Positions 42,586 to 51,499 of a DNA stretch of 64,000 bases are shown piece by piece. Positions within the stretch are counted from its first letter, which is position 1, and the number at the start of each line of letters is the position of its first letter. This DNA is from an uncultured Desulfobacterales bacterium. GTDB taxonomy: Bacteria; Desulfobacterota; Desulfobacteria; Desulfobacterales; UBA11574. The translations under genes were made by a program, and so were the position numbers. The notes under the pieces are model-generated. The model had not been told where the DNA came from and searched no databases. It was given only the letters and a program-made list of their open reading frames with translations. Where the stretch lies: NCBI GenBank assembly GCA_937998305.1, contig CALLDL010000120.1:1-64000 (forward strand), in the 5' to 3' direction.

Positions 42586-45027
42586 ATGACAACGGTATCA
42601 TCTTGTATAGAAGTCGCCATCGCCTTGCCGGTATACAGCACATATGTTTACAGCGTTCCAAAAAACCTGTTAGCGCTGGTTTCGACAGGGAAAAGAGTTC
42701 TTGTACCATTTGGCCGGCGCAGAGTAACGGGATACATTCTGGGTGCATGCAAAAAATCGGATCAGGGGAAGATAAAAAATATTCTTGATATTCTTGATGA
42801 AGAGCCGCTTTTCCCTTCAAGTATGATACATTTTTTCCGATGGACGGCTGATTACTACCTGCATCCCATCGGAGATGTTATCAAATGTGCACTGCCTGCT
42901 GGACTTAATGTTTATGATTTTGCCGCCATTGCCATTACGAAAAAGGGAGAAGAAGCCCTTTCCAGGAATTTTCTTACACCTTTGGAAAGGGAAGTCTTAA
43001 ACTTGTTAAAGGGAGAGTCTTGTGGATTAAAAAAACTTCGCGAAAAACTTAACAACAAAATTCCTAATGCCTTAATCTATGCCATGCAACATCAAGGGTT
43101 CATTGTTCATGAACGGGAGTTAAAAGGCGGGATCATAAAACCAAAAATACAAAGGCATGTGTCATTGATCGATTCAAATATCCCTATGGGCAATCTATCT
43201 GCGTCAAAACAAAAGATCATTGAAGCAATCAGAAGCCAGGGTGAAGTCAGCGTAAGCAAACTAAAAAAACTTGTTCCATCTGCTCCGAAATTAATAAAGC
43301 ATTTAGAAGCGGACAGGTATATTTCTATTTTTAATAAACAGGTTTATCGTGATCCTCTTGGTGAATTTATAAAACCTGATACACCCCACAGGCTTAATGG
43401 AGAACAAAACCGTGTAGTCTCAAAAGTGATAAGGACTCTTGGTGGAAAATTTAGTACCTGGCTTTTAACCGGCGTTACCGGAAGCGGTAAGACAGAAGTT
43501 TACATGCATATTGCAGCAAAGGCGATTGACTCGGGTTATAGCGTTCTGGTTCTGGTTCCTGAAATTGCCCTTATATCCCAGACGGAAAGGCGATTCAGGG
43601 CACGCTTTGGTGATCGTGTTGCTATTCTTCACAGCGGACTTTCTGCTGGAGAGCGTTACGATCAGTGGGTACGTATTGCAAGGGGTGAAGTTTCCATCAC
43701 CATTGGTGCCAGATCCGCTGTTTTTGCACCCTTAACGAATATTGGCATTATTATCGTTGATGAAGAACATGACACATCTTACAAGCAGGATAGCCGTTTG
43801 AGATACAATGCCAGAGATCTTGCCGTGGTAAGGGCAAAGCAACAGAACGCTGTGGCACTTCTGGGGTCTGCCACGCCTTCAATACAATCCTATTATAATG
43901 TAAAAACAGATAAGTTCAAGGGGGTTACATTAACACAGCGGGTTGAAAAAAGATCGCTCCCCAAGGTAACAGTTGTTGATCTTCGTAAAAGCAGAGATGT
44001 TCGGGGAAGTCGACGGTTTATCACTTCGGAGCTTTATGAAGCAATGGAAGCGACACTTGGACGCGGTGAGCAGGCGCTCCTTTTTTTGAACCGGCGTGGC
44101 TTTGCCAGCTATCCGGTTTGCTCAGCCTGCGGTGAAGCGATACGATGTAAAAATTGTGATATTTCTTTGACATTGCATCAAAAGGCCAATGCATACAAAT
44201 GCCATTACTGTGGATTTACACGAGCGTCAGCATCGAACTGCATTTCCTGCGGGTCCTCTAAGATCATGCTTTTAGGGCTTGGGACCGAAAAAGTCGAGGC
44301 GGCGGTAAAGATGCTTTTCCCTCAGGCCTCAGTCGCCAGAATGGATCGTGACACGACGCGACGCAAAGGATCAATGATAAAGATACTTAAAGGTTTAAGA
44401 AACCGGACCATTGATGTTCTGGTGGGGACTCAGATGGTGGCTAAAGGTCATGACTTTCCAAACATTACCCTTGTTGGTATTATCTGTGCGGACCTCTCTT
44501 TGAATTTTCCTGATTTTCGAGCCGGAGAACGTACATTTCAGCTGCTGGCCCAGGTTGCCGGACGCGCCGGGCGAGGGGTTGTGCCCGGACGTGTTATTCT
44601 GCAGACGTATAACCCGGATCATTTCAGCATTTTATCTGCAACCGAGCAGGACTTGAAGCCGTTTTACAAGGTCGAGATCGGGTTTCGAAAGAGCCTGAAT
44701 TATCCTCCATTTTCCAGAGTGGTTCAGATTAAAATATCTGGAAAAAACAAAGAAAAGACCCGGCAGCATGCCCAGACTGTAGGAGATCTTTGCAATACAT
44801 TAAAACAAAAGAACAGATCGTTATCAAGGTCCCTTGAAATATTGGGGCCCATTGAAGCACCGCTTTTCAAGATTGCAAAAAAATACCGGTGGCAGATCCT
44901 TTTAAAAGGTTTGGAGGTCAAACCGCTCCACCGATTTCTTAATAATTTATGGCTCGAGAACAGAGCACTAATAAACCGGCGCGATGTCAAGGTCGTCCTT
45001 GATGTAGATCCGATTTTTATGATGTAA
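42586..45027 (+). CDS. priA: Primosomal replication-restart helicase PriA
   Basis: The 813-residue 3'-5' helicase restarts stalled forks. Seen are the N-terminal DNA-end-binding domain (VAIALPVYSTYVYSVP), Walker A GVTGSGKTEVY near residue 298, DEEHDTSYKQ near 393, the eight-cysteine zinc region (CSACGEAIRCKNC then CHYCGF and CISCGS, about 512-560), and the helicase GTQMVAKGHDFPN and QVAGRAGRG motifs. ATG at 42586 gives the family start; a GTG 72 bases earlier in frame has no ribosome site. Confidence 0.96.
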   Translation: MTTVSSCIEVAIALPVYSTYVYSVPKNLLALVSTGKRVLVPFGRRRVTGYILGACKKSDQGKIKNILDILDEEPLFPSSMIHFFRWTADYYLHPIGDVIKCALPAGLNVYDFAAIAITKKGEEALSRNFLTPLEREVLNLLKGESCGLKKLREKLNNKIPNALIYAMQHQGFIVHERELKGGIIKPKIQRHVSLIDSNIPMGNLSASKQKIIEAIRSQGEVSVSKLKKLVPSAPKLIKHLEADRYISIFNKQVYRDPLGEFIKPDTPHRLNGEQNRVVSKVIRTLGGKFSTWLLTGVTGSGKTEVYMHIAAKAIDSGYSVLVLVPEIALISQTERRFRARFGDRVAILHSGLSAGERYDQWVRIARGEVSITIGARSAVFAPLTNIGIIIVDEEHDTSYKQDSRLRYNARDLAVVRAKQQNAVALLGSATPSIQSYYNVKTDKFKGVTLTQRVEKRSLPKVTVVDLRKSRDVRGSRRFITSELYEAMEATLGRGEQALLFLNRRGFASYPVCSACGEAIRCKNCDISLTLHQKANAYKCHYCGFTRASASNCISCGSSKIMLLGLGTEKVEAAVKMLFPQASVARMDRDTTRRKGSMIKILKGLRNRTIDVLVGTQMVAKGHDFPNITLVGIICADLSLNFPDFRAGERTFQLLAQVAGRAGRGVVPGRVILQTYNPDHFSILSATEQDLKPFYKVEIGFRKSLNYPPFSRVVQIKISGKNKEKTRQHAQTVGDLCNTLKQKNRSLSRSLEILGPIEAPLFKIAKKYRWQILLKGLEVKPLHRFLNNLWLENRALINRRDVKVVLDVDPIFMM

Positions 45028-45176
45028 AATTAAAATAAAAAGATGCGCCTTGACATTCTATATAATGCACCTTAAATAAGCTGTTCATGCCTTGGCAGCT
45101 TGATGGTTGCTGAGGTCGTGAATCGGATGTTTGAGTCAATATGAACCGGCCAATTTTTTTTAAGGACATTTTTAAC

Positions 45177-45908
45177 ATGAAACTTAAACTTATTTTCATC
45201 TTTTTCGCCGCTATTTGTATTATGTCTTTTAATAGCGGCGCATTCGGCGCTTCGAAACAAACACCTCCATCACCTTCTGTCGTTGTACCCGAAAGCCGGT
45301 ACACATTCCCCACAGTTATAGATGGTACTGAAGTCACACATGATTTTATCATACAAAACAAAGGAGACGCGCCGCTTGCGATTGAAAAAGTCAAAACCGG
45401 CTGAGGGTGTACCGCTGTCTCATATCCGAGACAGATCCCTCCCGGCGGTGAGGGAAAAATTGTTATTAAAGTCGATACAGCGGGATACGGCGGAAAAACA
45501 CTCACCAAAAAAATAACGGTCAAAACCAATTCTCTGAAACATTCTGTGCTCTATTTGACCATTATGGGAAATGTTGAACAATTTGTTGACATTGTTCCAA
45601 AGAGAGTTGTTTTGCGTGGTTTTGCAGGCAATCCAATAAAAGCAAAGGTGAAGATCATTCCGAAAGATAAGTATCCATTCACAATTAAAAAAGCTAAGGC
45701 AACCAATACAAAAAACATTGCCTTCACACTGGATGAAACTAAAAGCTCAGAAAAAACGGAATATGTTCTAACGGTTGAAAATCTGAAAAAAACCAAGGGG
45801 CGCTATGTTGACGCCATAAAATTAAAAACAGACAGCAAGATACGTCCCGAAATTAAAATCCATGTTATCGGGAACATTCTCGACAGGCCGAAAAACGAAA
45901 AACAATAA
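45177..45908 (+). CDS. DUF1573-type exported protein, candidate selenoprotein (in-frame UGA)
   Basis: A 243-codon frame starting at ATG 45177 (AAGGA ten bases upstream) is interrupted only by TGA at 45402-45404 (codon 76). The N-terminus is a signal peptide (to about residue 25). The sequence around the TGA is RYTFPTVIDGTEVTHDF, APLAIEKVKTG-U-GCTA, IPPGGEGKI and KKITVKTN, which matches the DUF1573 fold, where this position is the first Cys of a conserved CGC motif. The second half (about 120 residues) is a further beta-rich domain. Cys replaced by UGA, a strong hairpin right behind it, and a UGA-containing selD in the same window support selenocysteine. Function is unknown; a redox role is inferred. 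Confidence 0.75.
45403..45441 (+). promoter_or_regulatory. Putative SECIS hairpin of the DUF1573-type gene
   Basis: CTGTCTC at 45415-45421 pairs perfectly with GAGACAG at 45428-45434 around an ATATCC loop, and GAGGG at 45403-45407 (overlapping the TGA) pairs with CCCTC at 45437-45441. The UGA thus sits at the base of a two-part stem, as in characterised bacterial SECIS elements, although the loop lacks a G. Confidence 0.6.
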
Positions 45909-45910
45909 AG

Positions 45911-46537
45911 ATGGAAAATATCAAAGTTGTCGCTTTTGACTGTGATGGCGTCATGTTTGATACAACGAAAGCAAACAAGGCGTATTATAACGAAATATTG
46001 CAGCATTTCGGTCGGCCAACCTTGACCCCCGATCAGTTTGCGTATTGTCACAGCCACACCGCAGACCAATCGATTGAACGCCTGTTTAGTGATGCAAAAA
46101 GCTTCAGGGAAGCTCAGAATTATCGAAAAAATATGAGTTATGTTCCGTTTTTAAGATATATGGTTTTGGAACCCTATTTAAAACCTCTGCTCGAAAAACT
46201 CAGACCCAGATACAAGACTGCCATTGCGACAAACCGATCGAACACAATGGATCGGGTTCTTAGCGCACATGGTCTGGAAGAATATTTTGACCTGGTTGTT
46301 AGTTCCAATGACGTCGATCGCCCCAAACCTTATCCGGACCCGCTGATCAAAATTCTGGAACATTTTGAAATAGAAGCATATAATACCTTATATGTGGGAG
46401 ATTCGGAACTTGACGAAATTGCTGCAAAAGCGGCGGGTGTGCCGTTTGTGGCGTATCAAAACAGATCTCTTTCCGCCAATTTTCATATCAAGAGCTTAAA
46501 AGAAATTGCTCAGATACTTGATATAAAAATAGCGTAA
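45911..46537 (+). CDS. HAD-superfamily phosphatase (phosphoglycolate phosphatase-like)
   Basis: The 208-residue protein has HAD motifs: FDCDGVMFD at residues 8-16 (nucleophile Asp), IATNRSN near 98 (motif II), a Lys in DRPKPYPDP near 138 and VGDSELDEIAAKAAG near 160 (motif IV). The cap is of the helical type used by phosphoglycolate phosphatase and beta-phosphoglucomutase. It starts two bases after the DUF1573-type gene. The substrate is not known. Confidence 0.82.
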   Translation: MENIKVVAFDCDGVMFDTTKANKAYYNEILQHFGRPTLTPDQFAYCHSHTADQSIERLFSDAKSFREAQNYRKNMSYVPFLRYMVLEPYLKPLLEKLRPRYKTAIATNRSNTMDRVLSAHGLEEYFDLVVSSNDVDRPKPYPDPLIKILEHFEIEAYNTLYVGDSELDEIAAKAAGVPFVAYQNRSLSANFHIKSLKEIAQILDIKIA

Positions 46538-46556
46538 CAATTTTTAATGTTTTTCA

Positions 46557-46954
46557 ATGCAAATTATAACCGATGTTGTTAAAGACGCACAAAAAGCCGC
46601 CGATTTCATCTTCATGAAAGCGGCCCTGCTTGTTGTTGTCGTTGTTTTAGCCCTTTGTTGTGACGGGTTAAAAATAATTCATATTCTAAAGAACCTTTAC
46701 AAAACATTCCCATCGGAGACACGGTTCAAGGTGATGTGGACGACGGATTATGGGACGGTCCGATTCTTTTTTACAAAGGAAACGGAAAGCCCATTCACCT
46801 GATCCTGGTGGAGAAGGCCCTCCAAAAGCTTCACTTATATTTCTATGACGGTCGCTACCAGTTAATAAAGAGCTATGATTGCAGTACCGGAGAACAGCCC
46901 GGGAAAAGACCTTATGGTATTACTCAGGCGGGAGTGGAGCGAGGAATGATGGAG
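46557..46954 (+). pseudogene. Broken L,D-transpeptidase gene next to a foldback element
   Basis: One frame from ATG near 46557 supplies a signal-like hydrophobic segment. A different frame then supplies NIPIGDTVQGDVDDGLWDG and IHLILVEKALQKLHLYFYDG followed by IKSYDCSTGEQPGK, the start of a YkuD-type L,D-transpeptidase domain. The frames do not connect, so a frameshift has occurred, and the catalytic half of the domain is missing because the sequence runs into the element at 46955-47169. The remaining 3' part is absent. The gene was therefore inactivated. Confidence 0.7.
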
Positions 46955-47169
46955 CGTACGTATTCACGGGGTGCGCTCCCCCGCTTCACTCCGGCGTCTA
47001 CGTGTCCGGTTATTTCAATGACTTAGCATCGGTGGCATTCCTGCCCCTTCCACGTTCTCCCGCGAAAAGCATGCGGGAGCCGCGGTCTCCCCTACTGCTA
47101 AGTCATTGAAATAAAGAAGCCACTCCGCCAATATCGTTACACGGGGAAGCGCACCTCGTGATATGTACG
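46955..47169. mobile_element. Foldback/MITE-like element with TA-flanked inner inverted repeats
   Basis: The outer arms are long imperfect inverted repeats: left begins CGTACGTATTCACGGGGTGC and right ends GAAGCGCACC...ATATGTACG. Inside them TTATTTCAATGACTTAGC at 47010-47027 and its exact complement GCTAAGTCATTGAAATAA at 47097-47114 form perfect 18-bp inverted repeats, with TA at both ends. A GC-rich hairpin (CTCCCGC...GCGGGAG, 47057-47078) sits at the centre. A partial copy is at 33111-33282. No transposase is encoded. Confidence 0.75.
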
Positions 47170-47190
47170 ATTGATAGGTGTATGGGAGGT

Positions 47191-47415
47191 TTATTGATTT
47201 CCGAATCCGTTATTTGCACCGCAATCCGGGCACCCCCAGGTTATTCCGTTGCATGACATACCCCAGAAATTTTCCATCATGCATTCCTGACAAATAGCGA
47301 AGTCGCAACGGCATCTCCAGCAAAAAGGTGGATTTTTCCTGCAACAATGACATCCGATTTGCCGGGCTCTATGACGTCTTTGCCTATAAGATGTTTTTTT
47401 TACAGAGTCTGTCAT
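47191..47415 (-). CDS. Small cysteine-rich protein, putative zinc-binding
   Basis: About 74 residues with a basic start (YRQRRHRARQIG) and ten or more cysteines: CHCC near 22, CWRCRCDFAICQECM near 32, C near 54 and CPDCG near 63. The paired CxxC units imply zinc ribbons. ATG at 47415 overlaps the 3' end of the CoA-binding protein gene by 32 bases in another frame, so the two are likely coupled. Function is unknown. Confidence 0.6.
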   Translation of the reverse strand: MTDSVKKTSYRQRRHRARQIGCHCCRKNPPFCWRCRCDFAICQECMMENFWGMSCNGITWGCPDCGANNGFGNQ

Positions 47416-47818
47416 GTTCAATCTTTATACATTTGTTCATGACGACATCGATGCCCGCTTTTACTAAAAGCGATGCCGCTTTTTGATTTTCGATACCAAG
47501 CTGCATCCAAAAAACCTTGGGTTGCATCCGTATCGCCTCGTGCGCATGGGGTAACATCTGTTTAGAATTTCTAAATACATCCACAATATCCACGTTTTTC
47601 TTGATATCATCGAGGGTGGTATAAGCGCTTTGTCCCAAGATCTCTTCTTGGCCGGGCCTGACCGGAATGATTCTATATCCATGAGCTTTCATATATCTGG
47701 CGACCCTATTGGAATCCCTTTCGGGTTTAGGGCTTAGGCCGAGGATTGCGATGGTCTTGGCATTTTCAAGTATATCTTTTATTTCGCTGTCTTCGCTAAT
47801 TATTTTGCCTGATTTCAT
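47384..47818 (-). CDS. CoA-binding domain protein (YccU type)
   Basis: The 144-residue Rossmann-fold protein has AKTIAILGLSPKPERDSNRVARY at residues 19-41, YRIIPVRPG near 48, VDIVDVFRNSKQM near 76 and FWMQLGIEN near 103, as in the CoA-binding proteins related to succinyl-CoA synthetase alpha. AGGAG precedes ATG at 47818. It is divergent from polA. The biochemical role of the family is not established. Confidence 0.85.
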   Translation of the reverse strand: MKSGKIISEDSEIKDILENAKTIAILGLSPKPERDSNRVARYMKAHGYRIIPVRPGQEEILGQSAYTTLDDIKKNVDIVDVFRNSKQMLPHAHEAIRMQPKVFWMQLGIENQKAASLLVKAGIDVVMNKCIKIEHDRLCKKNIL

Positions 47819-47979
47819 GTGATGACTCCTTAAGCGGCCTTGCTGTCTTATGGAATTAATGATAGGAATAAAAGCTTAACAATTTTTTAAATCGAAATTA
47901 ATGCAACAGTGTATTCTTGTCAACCACTAGCAATCTTTAAAGATATATGGGATGAATATCATCTGCAAACTGAATCCAT

Positions 47980-50658
47980 ATGAAAAATGATAGAACATTA
48001 TATTTGATAGACGGAAGTGCATATATTTATCGTGCCTATCATGCCATAAGGAGTTTGGCCAATTCAAAAGGTTTCCCCACTAACGCAGCATTCGGATTCA
48101 CTCGAATGCTAATCAAACTCATAGAGGATCGATCTCCTGAATATGTGGTCATGTTCTTTGATGCCAAGGGGCCGACCTTCAGGCATGAAATCTACCAGGA
48201 ATACAAGGCGAATCGACCTCCCATGCCCGAGGATTTGTCGATTCAGATTCCTTATATAAAGGAAATAACCCATGGATTCAACATACCGGTTATTGAAATG
48301 CAGGGTTTTGAGGCCGATGATCTTATCGGCACTTTCAGATATCAGGCTGAAAAAGCCGGGTTCTTTGTTGTAATGGTTACCGGGGACAAAGATTTTGTTC
48401 AGCTCGTCACAGACAATGCCGTCATCTGGGATCCCATGAAAGAAAAAACCATTGATATCAAAACGGTTAGAGACGATTTTGGTGTTGAACCTTACCAGAT
48501 GATAGATGTAATGGCGCTTTCAGGTGATGCGTCAGACAATGTGCCCGGTGTTCCCGGTATTGGGCCCAAAACAGCCCTGTCTTTAATCAAAACTTTTGGA
48601 ACCGTGGAACGTCTTTATGAACGCGTTCATACGATTACAAAGAAAAAACAGCATGAAAACCTAGTTCAGTACAAAGAACAGGCTTTTATGAGCAAAGAAC
48701 TGGTTAAAATCAATATTGATGTACCGTTTCCATTTAATCCTGAAAATTTCAATTATAAAACACCGGATAACACCAGGCTGTCAAAACTTTTTAAAAATCT
48801 GGAATTTAGACAATTGCAGCAAGCTTTTCCCAAACGATCCGATCTTTCAAATAAAAATTACCGTGCGATATATGATATGTCGGTGCTGTTTGATCTGATT
48901 GAGCGACTTAAAAAAGCTGAAACATTCGCTATCGATACCGAAACCACCTCAAAAGATCCTATGAAAGCAAATCTTGTGGGGTTGTCGTTTTCAATGGAGC
49001 CTGACGAAGCTTTTTACATCCCGTGTGCCCACGATTATCCAGAGGCCCCGGAACAGCTTGAGCTTAAAAAAGTATTAAGCCAATTGAAACCCGTGCTTGA
49101 AAATCCGGATGTAAAAAAAATTGGGCAGAATATAAAATATGACTGGATGGTGCTTAAACGTCATGGGATAAACCTGGCCGGCGTGATTTTTGACACCATG
49201 CTGGCGTCCTATCTGATTAACCCTTCAAAACGGGCCCACAACCTGGACCAGATCGCTATCGATTTTCTGGATCACAAAACGACGACGTACAAGGAGATTT
49301 CAGGTAAGGGGAAAAAAGATGTGAGTTTTTCCGAAATTTCCCTGGAAAAGGCGGTGCCATATTCCTGTGAAGATGCAGATATTACGTTGATGGCCTATCA
49401 TGTTCTAATGCCTTTGATAGACAGAGCGGGCCTGATGGAACTGTATAATAACGTTGAGTTACCCCTTGTACCGGTTTTAATGAACATGGAAATGACAGGG
49501 GTTTGTGTTGAAAAAGAAAAGCTCGTGGATCTTTCTAAATCTTTTGAAAACCAGCTTGAACAGCTTGAAAGCATGATTTATTTAATTGCTGGAGAAGAAT
49601 TTAATATCAGATCGTCCCAGCAGCTGGGGAGGATACTATTTGAAAAACTCAAGCTGCCGGTTCAAAAAAAGACCAGAAAAAAAACAGGATATTCAACAGA
49701 TGTTAACGTGCTGACAGCCCTTTCAGACAAGCATGAACTTCCGGAGCTTATTTTAAGACACAGAACCCTTGCCAAGTTGAAATCAACCTATACGGATGCC
49801 CTGGTTGATCTTATTCATCCGGAAACCGATAGGATTCATACATCCTACAATCAAACGGTTACCGCTACCGGAAGACTGAGCAGTTCTGCCCCGAACCTTC
49901 AAAATATACCCATCAGGACAGATGAGGGCATGGAAATTCGTAAAGCATTTGTTCCCAGGAAAGAATGGATAATGGTTTCAGCTGATTATTCTCAGATAGA
50001 ACTCCGCATTCTGGCCCATTATTCCGATGATGATATTCTGATAAAGGCATTTAAAAATGATGAGGATATTCACACCCGCACCGCGACCGAAGTATTTCAG
50101 GTTTTTCCCTCATTTGTTACTTCCGAACTGAGACGACAGGCCAAGGTGATTAACTTCGGTATTGTGTATGGTATGAGCCCTTACGGGCTTTCCAAAGAGC
50201 TGGGCATCAGTCGAAAAATGGCCAAAACTTATATAGATAATTATTTTGCCAGATATAAAGGTGTCAAAAGATTTGTTGATCAAACCATCAGCGATGCCAG
50301 AAAAACCAAAAAAACGAGTACCCTCTTGGGCCGCATCAGGCTGCTGCCGGATATCAATAGTCCCAATAAAGTTGTACGGGAATTTGCAGAACGTACGGCC
50401 ATCAACACACCCGTCCAGGGAACTGCCGCTGATCTCATTAAGCTGGCCATGATCCGTGTGGATGCCGCATTCAAAGAAGGCAGTCTAAACAGCGCAATGC
50501 TTCTTTCGGTACATGACGAAATCGTTTTTGAAGTTCCCCCTGAGGAGCTTGCGTCCGTCAAGGTCCTTGTCAAAGAAATCATGGAAGGGATTTGGAATCT
50601 AAAGGTGCCTCTGAAGGTCAATCTGTCATCGGGCAAGAACTGGGCTGAGGCCCATTAA
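47980..50658 (+). CDS. polA: DNA polymerase I
   Basis: The 892-residue protein has all three domains: 5'-3' exonuclease (1-290; LIDGSAYIYRAYHA, GFEADDLIGT, SGDASDNVPGVPGIGPKTA), 3'-5' exonuclease (about 310-490; FAIDTETTSKDP keeps the DxE motif, and later Asp residues are present, so proofreading is probably active) and family A polymerase (RLSSSAPNLQNIPI, ADYSQIELRILAH, RRQAKVINFGIVYG, LSVHDEIVFEVP). It fills gaps in repair and Okazaki fragment processing. No strong ribosome site precedes ATG at 47980. Confidence 0.97.
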   Translation: MKNDRTLYLIDGSAYIYRAYHAIRSLANSKGFPTNAAFGFTRMLIKLIEDRSPEYVVMFFDAKGPTFRHEIYQEYKANRPPMPEDLSIQIPYIKEITHGFNIPVIEMQGFEADDLIGTFRYQAEKAGFFVVMVTGDKDFVQLVTDNAVIWDPMKEKTIDIKTVRDDFGVEPYQMIDVMALSGDASDNVPGVPGIGPKTALSLIKTFGTVERLYERVHTITKKKQHENLVQYKEQAFMSKELVKINIDVPFPFNPENFNYKTPDNTRLSKLFKNLEFRQLQQAFPKRSDLSNKNYRAIYDMSVLFDLIERLKKAETFAIDTETTSKDPMKANLVGLSFSMEPDEAFYIPCAHDYPEAPEQLELKKVLSQLKPVLENPDVKKIGQNIKYDWMVLKRHGINLAGVIFDTMLASYLINPSKRAHNLDQIAIDFLDHKTTTYKEISGKGKKDVSFSEISLEKAVPYSCEDADITLMAYHVLMPLIDRAGLMELYNNVELPLVPVLMNMEMTGVCVEKEKLVDLSKSFENQLEQLESMIYLIAGEEFNIRSSQQLGRILFEKLKLPVQKKTRKKTGYSTDVNVLTALSDKHELPELILRHRTLAKLKSTYTDALVDLIHPETDRIHTSYNQTVTATGRLSSSAPNLQNIPIRTDEGMEIRKAFVPRKEWIMVSADYSQIELRILAHYSDDDILIKAFKNDEDIHTRTATEVFQVFPSFVTSELRRQAKVINFGIVYGMSPYGLSKELGISRKMAKTYIDNYFARYKGVKRFVDQTISDARKTKKTSTLLGRIRLLPDINSPNKVVREFAERTAINTPVQGTAADLIKLAMIRVDAAFKEGSLNSAMLLSVHDEIVFEVPPEELASVKVLVKEIMEGIWNLKVPLKVNLSSGKNWAEAH

Positions 50659-50710
50659 CCTGAATTTCTCATGAAGAATTTATCTAATCTTAGAACAACG
50701 TTAACACTCG

Positions 50711-50887
50711 CTATTCAGATTGTTCAGCATCCTTATCTTCTTGAAAACCTTTTACAGTTTCTTCAACCGTTTTGTAAACAGCCTTGAATGTTTCTTGAAA
50801 ACCAGCCGGTCCCACTCTGCCCGTTTCAATAAATTTTACGACGATTTCTTTGGTTGATCTGAGAATCAGTTCATCAATTGAGCTCAT
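50711..50887 (-). CDS. Small conserved-looking protein, function unknown
   Basis: A 58-residue soluble protein (MSSIDELILRSTKEIVVKFI) with an amphipathic helix, a GRVGPAGF turn and an acidic end. ATG at 50887 has AAAGG eight bases upstream; GTG at 50896 is an alternative. Composition and the ribosome site suggest a real gene. No motif identifies a role. It is convergent with polA. Confidence 0.6.
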   Translation of the reverse strand: MSSIDELILRSTKEIVVKFIETGRVGPAGFQETFKAVYKTVEETVKGFQEDKDAEQSE

Positions 50888-51070
50888 TTTTGACACCTTT
50901 GCTTTATTTATAATAATTTTAATTTGTTATCAAAACTAAAGATTCGTGTCAAGATCCCTGCAAAGTTCGATAGGGTCTGCATAAAAAAATCAGGCGGTTT
51001 GTTTGACAGAAAAGGTTTTCTTCATTATTATAGCATTTCTCGAAAAATCGTAAGACTATTTTAAATTAAA

Positions 51071-51499
51071 ATGTCATGGAGCATTAAAAAAGTGTCGGCA
51101 TCATTAGAAAAGGAAATAAAATATACCATTGAAAGTCCGGATATTGTAAAGACTGACGTGCTTGTTCCAATGGAATATCAATATCAAAACCAAAGGGACA
51201 TTGATATTGTCATTCAACAACCTGAGTATACCTCTGTATGCCCAATGACCGGATTGCCGGATGTAGGATGTATAACGATAACCTACCGGCCGTATAACAA
51301 AATCGTTGAATTGAAATCTTTGAAATTTTATCTGCTGCAATATAGAAACGTGGGTATTTTCTATGAACATGTGGTCAACCGGATCCTTGAAGATCTTGTC
51401 GCTGTACTGGAGCCCAAATACATTGAAGTTACAGGAGATTTTACGGCAAGAGGGGGTATTACGACCAAAGTTACAGCCGTGTTCAAAGGGAAAAAATAA
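51071..51499 (+). CDS. queF: NADPH-dependent 7-cyano-7-deazaguanine reductase
   Basis: The 142-residue product is a short (type I) QueF of the tunnelling fold. The motif YTSVCPMTGLPDVG near residue 53 has the catalytic cysteine that attacks the preQ0 nitrile, and ELKSLKFYLLQYRN (the E-S/L-K-S-x-K signature) lies near 85. It reduces preQ0 to preQ1 in queuosine synthesis. Its TAA overlaps the ATG of the lipoprotein gene. Confidence 0.92.
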   Translation: MSWSIKKVSASLEKEIKYTIESPDIVKTDVLVPMEYQYQNQRDIDIVIQQPEYTSVCPMTGLPDVGCITITYRPYNKIVELKSLKFYLLQYRNVGIFYEHVVNRILEDLVAVLEPKYIEVTGDFTARGGITTKVTAVFKGKK

